Source of the DNA: Cordia subcordata
Lineage: Eukaryota > Streptophyta > Magnoliopsida > Boraginales > Cordiaceae
Direction: 5' to 3'
NCBI GenBank assembly: GCA_028554755.1
Contig: JAPTOF010000005.1
Location: forward strand, 3,372,501 to 3,436,500
Length of the DNA: 64,000 bases
Positions 11,330-20,894 of this stretch are shown in pieces (position 1 is the stretch's first letter; each line of letters starts with the position of its first letter). The translations under genes and the position numbers were made by a program. The notes below the pieces were generated by a model, which worked only from the letters and a program-made list of their open reading frames with translations, was not told the origin of the DNA and did not search any database.

Positions 11330-11570
11330 AATTTGTTATTGATTTGAAAAGTATATTTCTTACGCCTAAAAGTGTAACAAACTTTGAATTTCATTGGGTA
11401 CATATACCTATATTAGGCATATTATCTATGCTTCCAAGTATAATAAACATTAGCTGCACTTTCAGTTGTAATAGCTATGCTTACAAGTGTAGCATCAATT
11501 TTTAGTTATATTGAAAATCTTTATCTAGTTAATTATGTTATACTTTTAATTGTAACTAGAAGACAATATA
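11330..11570. repeat. Degenerate TTACACTT/AAGTGTAA palindromes in intron
   Basis: Motifs such as GCTTCCAAGTATAATAA, GCACTTTCAGTTGTAATAG and TTACAAGTGTAGC resemble the repeat array of the CACTA element at 7099-8089, suggesting a decayed relative in the UGT intron. No termini are seen. Confidence 0.4.
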
Positions 11571-11589
11571 TATATAATTACTAGTTTGA

Positions 11590-11720
11590 TCCCTTGTAGT
11601 TTGAGATTAGACAGTACATAGCTCAAGTTGTTGGGAGTGATACAATAATGAAAGTTCAAATCTCATAAGAGGCGAGAATTAGGTCCAAAGTGAGAATAAA
11701 AGAAAAAAAGACTAAGTAAT
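11590..11720 (+). mobile_element. Possible tRNA-derived SINE in UGT intron
   Basis: A-box-like TAGCTCAAGTTGTTGGGAG is followed about 40 bp later by a B-box-like AAAGTTCAAATCTC and an A-rich tail (about 11697-11710). No convincing target duplication, so it is less sure than the two SINEs at 16540 and 20757. Confidence 0.45.
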
Positions 11721-13428
11721 CATTCATAAATTCTTAATCTCTTCAATTTTGGTGGATTAAATCATTGCGCATATATGTATCTACAAATAGTCATAAGTTT
11801 ATTATCTAAATTAAATTTCTATACAAGTATAAACAGCTTAAAATATAAACAATAGTTCTTTCAAACAAATGAAAGCAATAATCACGAGAAAAATAAATAT
11901 GAACAAAACATGACAATAGTACCCTAGCAGTCCTTTATTTGATCTAATTTGTCGTTATTTGATAGGACATTTCACATTTTATTATGGAAAACAGAAATAT
12001 ATTTTTCTCTAGTTTAGAGAGGAGCACCGCACGCGATACGTGATAATTAAAAAATAGCCACTACGCATATTAAGGCACCTAGTAAGTATAAAAGAAAATT
12101 ATGGTAAATTACATCAACCTTTTTGGTTTTAATTTCTTTTCCTTCTCTTTCGCTAACAAGTAATAAGGGCTAAAGCTGGTTATAAATTACATCAAATTAC
12201 TTTTAGTATTAAAACCTCCTGTTATTGCGATGGAGTCACACAAACCCTAGCAAAATCTTCTTTAGTTTCCGTTAATATATGTGTATATAATTTTTTTTTT
12301 CAAAAAATATTTTTTTATGCCCCCTCTCCCTAATTTTTTCTCTTCTTTAGATCTCGGCCCCCAAAGAAAAACTCCTTATTCTACCCCTGATGACAATATT
12401 AATCTTTTCATATAATGTATATGGAAGAATGAAGATCTAATGGAGTTTAGCGTAAATAACATAGACGGGTGAATGATTAGCCGCGTACTTTAGCCGTAAA
12501 ACTTGAGGGGTCAATTATAAGAGTAGCGGCCGATTAAATATATACAAATAAAAAAATAGAAAATTCGAATCTAAATCTAATTAACATGACCTGTTACCAG
12601 TAGATCAATTTGGTACCAAAATCTCATCCACTAAGGGTCCGTTTGTTTCTGAAAAAATGACTTATTTTAAAAAATATTTCCTAAAAAATATTTTTTATTG
12701 TTTAATTGTCATAATAAAAAGATTTACAATATTTGAATTTCAACATTTAATGGGAGAAAAGAAGAAATCGATAAGACAATAAAATATCCAAAAAATTGTT
12801 CAAAATATAAACATAAAATTTAAAGAGAAACAACTTAAACATACAGTCAATTAGTCAAAGAAACTCGTAAAAAGGAATCTTTTAACTTTAAATAATTCAT
12901 CAGGTTGTGTTTGTGTGTCTGTTGCGGGGCTAGTTACAGAGTTTTCTGTGAAATAATTAAATTGTACTGTATATAAATATTTGAAAGAAAAAAGAGGGAA
13001 AAAAAAAAAAGATTGGCTTTGTGTTTATAGAGGTTTGCTGCCCGGTGTTATTTTTTATCTACGAGATAACACAGGAAATATACAACAAAGTCAAAAAGTC
13101 ATACGTGTTTCATTTTTTATCCGGGAGCGGAAATTGAGCGGTCTGTGTTAAAAGTTTTTCCAATGTAATGTATCCAAATAAGAGAAGCTCTTCAATTCAT
13201 TTGGATTAACATTAGCTCATAAAAAATTTTATTAGTTTAAAATAAAAATTTATAACATCAGTCCTTAAAAAAATTTGTAAATCTAAAACAAAAATTCATT
13301 TGTCTATAAAAAAAAATTGTAAGTCTAAAACAAAATTTATAAGACAACAAACAAATTTTTGTTCTAAACTTTCAAACTGTTTTTTTCAAGAAATGAATTA
13401 ATTAGTGAAAAGAAAATGAAACATTAAC

Positions 13429-13927
13429 CTGATGACATGTCGACATTGGCATGGCCGCGCTGCACGATAAGCTGATAGTGATAGAAAATGGACAACATCA
13501 TCGCCGACTGGGGAAAAAACGACGCCACCGGTATATTCTTCCTTTTGCCCAGCCTCACCACCCAACCGGAGAAAGTATCGTATATAATAACGCTCGGCTT
13601 TGGCGGCGTAAGCTGGTCCAGCAACTCCTCGACCGGAGCTTCAAGCTTGGTTAGGGTGGCTTCATAGAACCCGGCAAAGTCTTTGCCCCGGCCTATTTCT
13701 GATGGGAGGACGTTGGGGATGGTGGCGTAGTGGATGTTAGGAGGCTTGGGGTCTGAGGCAATGAGGCTGTGCCATTCCTCTGTGATGATGAAGGAGATAA
13801 GGAAGTTTGGTCTGGTTATGGCAATGAGTTTGCAGAAGTTCATCATTGGGTTAATGTGGCCTCTGCCTGGATATGGTAGTGCCACCAAGTGGCATGTCCT
13901 CTTTGGGTCTGCTTGGGTCGCTTCCAT
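13429..13927 (-). CDS. UDP-glycosyltransferase (UGT87-like), exon 1
   Basis: Encodes residues 1-166 and the first base of codon 167. With exon 2 it gives an uninterrupted 457-aa protein, the normal length for family 1 plant glycosyltransferases. The N-terminal acceptor-binding half shows LPYPGRGHINPMM, with the expected catalytic His at residue 24, and YDTFSGWV, with the supporting Asp at ~117. The start is the first in-frame ATG (13925-13927); it places the His at the usual distance from the N-terminus. No signal peptide or membrane segment is evident, so a cytosolic enzyme is expected. Overall it resembles the UGT87A group (close to Arabidopsis UGT87A1/A2), but this is recognition by eye. 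It is the only apparently intact host gene in the window. Confidence 0.92.
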
Positions 13928-13998
13928 TTTCCACTTCCTTTCTGTGTGTCTGTGATTATGAGGCTATGAGCCTCTTTGGCTAAGCTTATTTTCAAGCG

Positions 13999-14005
13999 TT
14001 TATAG
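13999..14005 (-). promoter_or_regulatory. Candidate TATA box of the UGT gene
   Basis: The minus strand reads CTATAAAC about 70-80 bp upstream of the start codon, leaving a plausible 40-50 nt leader. It lies just outside the TIR-bounded repeat beginning at about 14047. Prediction by position only. Confidence 0.45.
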
Positions 14006-14046
14006 GCAAGTACTTGCAGCATATGCATAGTGTTTCGTATCAGAAC

Positions 14047-14812
14047 TGTACACTATACTGTCTATAAATAATATGTGTGTTCAGTATCAAATGTTATATA
14101 TGTTCAAAATTTTTATCTTATAGGTTCAAAACTCTTATTTTAAGTTATAAATATGTTCCAAACTCTTATATTATATGTTCAAAAGTTTAAAAGTAAGTTC
14201 ATAAAATAAAAATTATAATCTCATAAATTTTATACTCTGTATTTGAAAATCTTATATTATATTTTCAAAATCCTTATATTATATATTCAAAGTTCTTATA
14301 TTATATATTTAAAATTTTTATATTATATGTTTAAAATTCTTATATTACAAGTTCAAAAATTTAAAAGCAAGTTCACAAAATAAAAATTATACTCTCATAA
14401 ATTTTATATTCTAAGTTCAAAACTCTTATATTACATGCTCATAAATTATACTCTGTGTTTAAAACTCTTATATTATATGTTCTAAACTCTTGTATTACAA
14501 GTCTAAAAGTTTAAAAACAAGTTCATAAAATAAAAATTATAATCTCATAAATTTTATAGATTATGTTTAAGACTCTTATATTACATGCTCATAGATTATA
14601 CTCTGTATTCAAAACTCTTATATTACATGTTCAAAATACTTATATTACATGTTCAAAATATTTATATTATATGTTCAAAACTCTTATATTAAGCTACAAA
14701 CATGTTCAAACTTAATATAAGAGTTTTGAACATATAATATAAATATTTTGAACCTATGATATAAGAACTTAGAACACATGTACTATTATACACAGTGTGC
14801 GTGTACTGTTAA
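14047..14812. mobile_element. TIR-bounded element filled with GTTCAAAACTCTTATATTA array
   Basis: Ends resemble inverted repeats: left GTACACTATACTGTCTATAA; right in reverse complement GTACACGCACACTGTGTATA, both followed by ATGTGT. Inside are many degenerate tandem copies of GTTCAAAACTCTTATATTA. The last ~50 bp (14702-14752) carry the motif inverted. No ORF. It lies immediately upstream of the UGT and probably borders its promoter. Confidence 0.5.
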
Positions 14813-15539
14813 CGCACAAATATGGTCACACCATTCCTACCGAGCACAGTAAAAATTGCTACAGTTCGTACTTATAAGTAAAAAATAACTTATAAATAAG
14901 TGATAAATAAGTAGACACACATTTGGATAATATGTGTTTGTAAACTGCTGACATGTTTGATAATAGATGTCTACAAGTAGTAATGATAATTAAAATGACT
15001 AAAAAAGACATGTCATTAATTAATGTTTAAGTTTTTAAAGGGTAGAAGTATTTTTGAACATGGTTAACTTAGGGCCTAGTTTTTCTTTTATCTACTTATA
15101 AGCTTTTAAAAGCTGCTTATAAGCTAGTTATTAGATATGGAGTGTTGAAGCAAAAAGGATTTTCAGTTCCAAGTGTAAAATGTTGGACTATAGTACTAAC
15201 ATAATGTCCAAATGATATCATATGCGTGGAAAAACATTTTGCTAATTTATAATAAGTCGGTAAAAAATTAATTGAAACAATTCAATTGGTGTGGTCTCTT
15301 ATTTTTTAAAAGAACAGACCATTCGTTAAAAGGAACATAGTATCATATTCCGTCGGTCAAAAAAATGTAGAGATCAAGGAAGAAAAGAATAATTAATTAG
15401 TTAACAAACCTAAAGTAAAATTTTTTGACAATAAACGTAACTAGTTAGTTTTTAATTAAAGTTTTTGATTTTATTGATGTTGTGTTCCCAAGTCAGGGTA
15501 GAGATGCGTCCCAGATCTGACCTTCTTCGTTTTAGTTAT
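14813..15539. other. Gene-free; MITE-like fragments
   Basis: A/T-rich DNA with a GGGCCTAGTTTTTC..AGCTTTTAAAAGCTGCTTATAAG segment (about 15073-15125) typical of plant MITE ends, but the element could not be bounded. No gene. Confidence 0.45.
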
Positions 15540-16470
15540 GTCTTTCCTTTTTTTGGCCTAATGGAAAATTTTTAAAACTGATTTGCATAAAGCCTACCCT
15601 CATGATAAGTTGGTGAGCTCCACGCATGTCTTTTCCAAAGTGTGAAAGGGGCAATTTTTGGGCCAGGCAAATTGAGGAGCAACCTTTGCCTAACATTGGT
15701 AATGATTAAAGGTTTGTTTGGATTGACTTTTTTTAAAAGTATTATTTTAATAATTTTTTAAAAAATAACTATTTTTAAAAATTGAAAATTTTGACTTTTA
15801 AAAAAAATTATATTTAAATTTTTTTCAGAGTTTTAACTTTTTTAAAAGTTAAATTAAATAATAATTACAAATTTAATGTAATTTTTCAAAAAAAAATTTT
15901 TTTCTTGAAAAAAGCCAATCAAAACAACTCTGGAAAAGCCAATCCAAGCAGGCCCTAAATCACTTATAGCTTTCTTTTGTTGCCGAATACACACACACAC
16001 ACACTAGGAAAATCTTTAAAATCTTTAAAACCGATTTGCCCCAGACCAGCGCTCGTTATAAGTCAGTGACCCTTGCGCATGTTTTTTTCCAGGGTGTGAG
16101 AGGGGCGATTTTTGGGCATGGCAAAACAAAGACCAACCCTTGCTTAATATTGGTAATGATTAAATCACTTGCGTCTTTCTTTTTGTTGCCTAATACACAC
16201 ACACACACACACAGAGAGTAGAATAGAAGTTACATCTTTCTTCTATTTGCCTAATGGAAAATCTTTAAAACCGGTTTGCCCAAAACCAACTCCCATGATA
16301 AGTCAGTGAACACCCCACGTGTTTTTCTAAGGTGTAAGAGGGGCGATTTTTTGACATGGCCAATCGAAGAGCAACCCTTGCCTAATATTGGTGATGATTA
16401 AATCATTTACGTCTTTCTTTTGTTGCCTAATAAATACAGACACACACACACACACACACGAGAGAATAGA
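15540..16470 (+). repeat. Three-copy tandem repeat (~230 bp unit)
   Basis: Three diverged copies carry in order CCTAATGGAAAATCTTTAAA, GATTTGCC, TGATAAGTCAGTGA, GTGTGAGAGGGGCGATTTTT, AATATTGGTAATGATTAAAT and a CA-microsatellite. They start near 15555, 16010 and 16250. Copy 1 is split by the MITE at 15710-15955. The CA-runs at the unit boundaries may have promoted the duplication. Confidence 0.8.
15710..15955. mobile_element. Tourist/Harbinger-like MITE with TAA duplication
   Basis: 246 bp; left end AGGTTTGTTTGGATTGACTT and right end in reverse complement GGGCCTGCTTGGATTGGCTT. Flanked by TAA on both sides (15707-15709 and 15956-15958), the duplication expected for PIF/Harbinger elements. Copies 2 and 3 of the host tandem repeat show the uninterrupted target GATTAAATCA, proving insertion. 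Confidence 0.85.
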
Positions 16471-16539
16471 ACCTGTGCGTGGATGGGAGGATGAGTTTTT
16501 TAATATTTTCATTTATTATTGATGATTAATTATATTCTT

Positions 16540-16632
16540 TTTTTTTTAAATCCCCCACTTCCATGGAATTTGAACCCAATACTTCACCCCTAAGTGAAAT
16601 AGTCTCAATTACTTGAACTATCTTTTAATCCC
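16540..16632 (-). mobile_element. tRNA-derived SINE with 16-bp target duplication
   Basis: On the minus strand an A-box-like TAGTTCAAGTAATTGAGAC and a B-box GGGTTCAAATTCC precede an A-rich tail (T-run at 16538-16547 on plus). Flanking direct repeats GATTAATTATATTCTT (16524-16539) and GATTGATTATATTCTT (16633-16648) differ at one base. This is the signature of LINE-mediated retroposition. Only about 93 bp long. Confidence 0.75.
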
Positions 16633-16648
16633 GATTGATTATATTCTT

Positions 16649-17531
16649 CTTGTGTATATTAGAATAAAATATATTTTTACAAAATTTAATTATTGATAAT
16701 TTCTGAATACTAATAAATTTTATAAGAAATATGCAATAATTGAATAAATCATTTAAAATGAGAAAGTAAAATAAGAAATAATAGGATTTGAGGGGAAAAA
16801 TAGAAGTTGAATAATATATTTATTAGATCTAACTCATTTTTAGAGGAAAAAAACAATAGAACGATATGTGGCATGGTATACATGTGGCAAGTAAAGGAAT
16901 ATAGAAATAATTCCACATGGCCAAATTTGATGCATTTATGGGAAGCATTGTGGTGCATTCGTTGTTGATTTAATACATAATATAAATATTTCTCTTAATT
17001 ATTCTACAAACATTGATTTTTTAGGACCAAAAAAGAAGTTCATTAATTAGTGAATCCTCTTTAAATTATATAAGATTACGTGCATTTAGGAAATCAGATA
17101 TAGTAGAAAACATATATCACTATGCTCACATATGCTATTATATAAGTACAATAGCATATAAAATACTTGTGATAGACACATAATACAAATTTATTACTTC
17201 ATTAGCTACTATAGGGGTAATATTAGCCAGGAACACAGGTTCAGTACCAACATCAGTGACGCAATTCTTTTCCTACAAATTCGACCAACATGTAGTTACG
17301 AAAATTTTCATGCGACACAATAAGGAAATCAAACAACACAAAAAAAAAAAAAAAAAAGAGTCAAAAAATTGTGAATGCTTATGCCTGGTTGAATGAAATG
17401 GGTTCATCATTATATACTCCTCGTAAACACCTAAAAGTTACAATGCAAGTATCATGTGAAGTTGTTTATAGCATATATTAACTGAGAGGATGAAGCTTAC
17501 ACAAAAAGTAATATACTATAATATGGCCACT
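16649..17531. other. Gene-free flank of the CACTA element
   Basis: A/T-rich DNA with a homopolymer A run (about 17340-17357). The minus-strand open frame at 16749-16958 has no recognisable domain. Confidence 0.5.
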
Positions 17532-17564
17532 CAGTACAAGAAAATAGGGCTTTTGTTAGCAAAA

Positions 17565-17890
17565 ATTAGTGACCGCCAAAATCAGTTACTAATTGTCACT
17601 AATTGCTACTGATTAATGATTGATTTGTGATGGAATTAATCCAAAAATTGAATCAGTCACCACAAATCAAGTTCATTCACAAATTGGTCACTAATTTGTG
17701 AAACACAACTCAGTCACTATTCAGTCACTAATTGTGACGGATATTTCGGTTCCAAATTGAATTCGGTCACAAATCGATCACTAATATGTGAAATATGATT
17801 CAATCACTAATCGGTCACTAATAATGACCTATTTTTTGTCACAAGTTAGTCACAAATTAAATTTAGTCACTACTTCGTCGTTATTTGATC
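17565..17890. repeat. CACTA left subterminal repeats
   Basis: About a dozen motifs of the type ATTAGTGACCG, GGTCACTAATT or AGTCACTAATT in both orientations. In Spm/En-like elements such repeats bind the element's regulatory protein; that is inferred here. Confidence 0.75.
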
Positions 17891-18574
17891 ACAAATTGTT
17901 TTTTTTTCTTTTTTAACATTAAATGATATAACTCTAAATCATATATTAATAAATAAAAACAAAAAAATCCAAATATTTAGCTAACTTTCACTTTTTGGGC
18001 TATATATTAATATTTCGATTTTTGAATTAAAAAAAATAACTTAATGGTTTAATGTATATATTTTAATCGCACTTGACTCAACTGATTTTAGTTATATTAC
18101 TAACTTTACTAAATTTACAGACTTTGCTTATTCCAATAGTATTACCAATTATATTTATTTTACCTAAATTCTTATTTTTAACATAATTACAATTAACTTT
18201 ATTGATTCCAGTCTTATTGTTTAATTAGTAAATTAATAATTTAATATATAATTTAATAAAGTTTAAATTAATTGACTCGAAGTATATGACTAATTTAATT
18301 ATATTTATATTACAAATTAACTAGAAGTATATCCCCCATGTTGTTAAGTTAATTACTATTATGCTACAAACTTTTACTAATTTTTAGTTATATGATTAAG
18401 TTAATTAGAATTTGTATACAAAAATCTATATTAATCCTAGACTTATTACTAAATTAATTAGAATTATATAACAAATTATGCTAATTCTAGTTATATAACT
18501 AACTTAATTAGTTAGATGACTAACTTATTTATATTTACACTACAATTTTTACTGATTCTAGTTATATAACTAAA

Positions 18575-20195
18575 CTAGTCTAACACCCGTGCCATACACA
18601 GGTGGCGAAATATATGATTGTTGTTTTTAAATGGTGTTTTTCTTCATATTACTAAACATTGCAATCAAATTATATTTTAAGAATTAAATGAATGTGGATT
18701 CGTATAAAATTTAAGACATTAAGAATACCAATATTGACAATAATGGAACATTGTATTAAGTAAAATATATAATATAGAAGTAAAGAAAGTATATTAATGA
18801 AACAAACAATTATTTATGACAAATTTTGAAAGATTTCCTTGTATACAATGTTTTCAGGGCTTCCTCAATCTTCAAACGCATATTCTAAGAATAGCCTTCT
18901 ACCTAAAGAACTGCTCAACGACCTCTGCAAGTGCCCTTTACTTACAGATTTTATGTATTTTTATATATGAGATATAGTTTCTAAATTTATATATTTATAT
19001 TTTTATATGTGTGTGGGATAATTGGCTTCTTTAAGTAAAGTAGAAAATCCATTGGTTTGTTGGGGTTTGAAATTTGGATGTGTAATGTGGTTGAATCACT
19101 GTATTTTTAGAGCGCAAAGTTGGTAAGAATTGGCTTAAAAAGAGCACTATAAATCTAAAGGAGAAAAGAGCAAAGGGAACTGAAAATGGAATTGACTTTT
19201 ACGAAGAAGAATCAATTCAAATATGTGCAGTGATAAGAATAACAAATCACATGAAAAATTTAATAAAAAAATTGAATAGGAAAAAAATGAAAATAATTCT
19301 AAATAGATAATTATCATCATTACATCAGTTTTATTATCTTTATTTTGTATCTTTTAAAAGCAGACCTAGAAATCGTTTATCTATCTAGCAAATGTATTAA
19401 ATAAACTAATTTTTAGATAAAAAAACTATTAAAATGGGTACAGTCATGAAACTACCCAATAAGTCTATAGATAAGAACACACATAAAAAACATGAATAAA
19501 TTTTGAAAGACAAAAAGTAAACAAAATATTAAGATGAGATGAGTATCTGAATATCAAGCTATCTAAGAATCAAGAAATACCCATTGCCAATTTTGCAATA
19601 AAAAGATCTTTTTAGAAGAAAAGATAGATATGATACCGACGTGTCAAAAGAAGACAGTTAACCAAGAGGGACAAAATAAAATTAAAAGATTGAAAGATCT
19701 ACAGTGTAATGGTGTAAGTGGGTGAAAGTTTCATTTAAAAAGTACATAATATAGAATATAGGATTTGAATATAAAAACATATGAATAAAAAAGACAATTT
19801 GTCAATATTAACAAAAATTGAAATTACCATAAATATGATTTTACGGTAATGATATATTAAGTAAATTGTACTAATTTTTTTATTATAGTAATAGAAAATA
19901 ATTAAAATAGGTCACAATTTGATAACAACCAAATTGAAGAATTACTATAGATATCTGCAGTCAATTTAGATTGCATGTCATAATAATTGATTACATGTCA
20001 TAATTTTCAGACGTACTATGTAAATATTTAATTAAATTAGTAAATCAATGCAAATCTCACTAAAATAAAAACACATCTATTACAATTAAACATAATGTAA
20101 GAGAGCTAAGTGGCAAAAGAATGTTAAGAATACTATTTGTGCGACATTTGTTATTATTATATTGCAGAGGATTCTTCTATATAATATAATATAGA
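18575..20195 (-). mobile_element. Non-autonomous Helitron (~1.6 kb)
   Basis: Read on the minus strand it begins TCTATATTATATTATATAGA and ends with an imperfect GC-rich hairpin (about CACCTGTGTATGGCACGGGTG) followed by TTAGACTAG. It sits between A and T, as Helitrons do. Removing it leaves AACTAAATTAGTTAGAAC, matching the surrounding ATAACTAA..TTAATTAG repeats of the host CACTA element. No Rep/helicase ORF. Confidence 0.75.
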
Positions 20196-20741
20196 TTAGT
20201 TAGAACTGTATTAGAAACTACTATTTCTGGTCATATAACTAATTTAATTAGAGTTATAATATAAATTATACTACTTCTAGTCATATGACTAAATTCATTA
20301 GAATTATAGTACAATAAATGTTTATTTTAGTTATATAACTAACTTGGTTAAAACTATACAAACTTTGCTAATTCTAGTTATATCATTAATTTAATTAATT
20401 TTATACTAGAAATTTTACTGATTCTAGTTCTGCAACCAAGTTAATTAGAATTATACTATAAATTTTATTGATATACATGATAAAAATTATAAAAGATTAT
20501 TTACCAACTCTATTAATCTAACTTAAATATAGTTATACTGCAATTTTTGTTGTCCAATCATATTACCAACCCTATTTATCTAATTTAATTTACTAATCTC
20601 TAACCTAGTCATAACTAGTTTACTAGTTAATTTTACTGATTTGTACTAATTTTAATTAATATTGTTATGTTACACACTTTTTTAGTTATAGTTAAAATAC
20701 TAACTTTAATTATTTAACTTATTCTTAATCTTTAATATAAC
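20196..20741. repeat. Degenerate TTAATTAGAATTATA.. repeats inside CACTA
   Basis: Imperfect tandem units of the type CTAGTTATATAACTAACTTAATTAGAATTATA continue the pattern at 18240-18574. Simple A/T-rich filler of the CACTA interior. Confidence 0.6.
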
Positions 20742-20756
20742 TTTGTTAACTTAATT

Positions 20757-20879
20757 TTTTTTTCTTTTCCACTTCAAAAGAGGCCAAATCCCAATTATGT
20801 TACAACTAGTGGGATTTGATTCCTAAACCTACTTACACAAAATGTAAGAGACATACCACTTGACCATCAGATCTTTGGT
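20757..20879 (-). mobile_element. tRNA-derived SINE with 15-bp target duplication
   Basis: On the minus strand: A-box-like GATGGTCAAGTGGTATGTC, B-box-like GGAATCAAATCCC, and an A-rich tail. Direct repeats TTTGTTAACTTAATT (20742-20756) and TTTGTTAACTCAATT (20880-20894) flank it, with one mismatch. About 123 bp, inserted in the CACTA interior. Confidence 0.75.
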
Positions 20880-20894
20880 TTTGTTAACTCAATT

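Larger units (their letters stand above)
10849..13428 (-). other. UGT intron (~2.58 kb) with repeat debris
   Basis: Donor CATCAG|GTTAAT at 13428 and acceptor GATGCAG|AG at 10849 obey GT-AG and keep frame. The intron holds a 21-bp direct repeat (AAAAAGTGAAAAACCTAATTG, at about 10908 and 10960), palindromic TTACACTT-type motifs (11330-11560), a possible SINE (11590-11720) and A/T-rich filler. Internal insertions probably account for the length. Confidence 0.85.
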
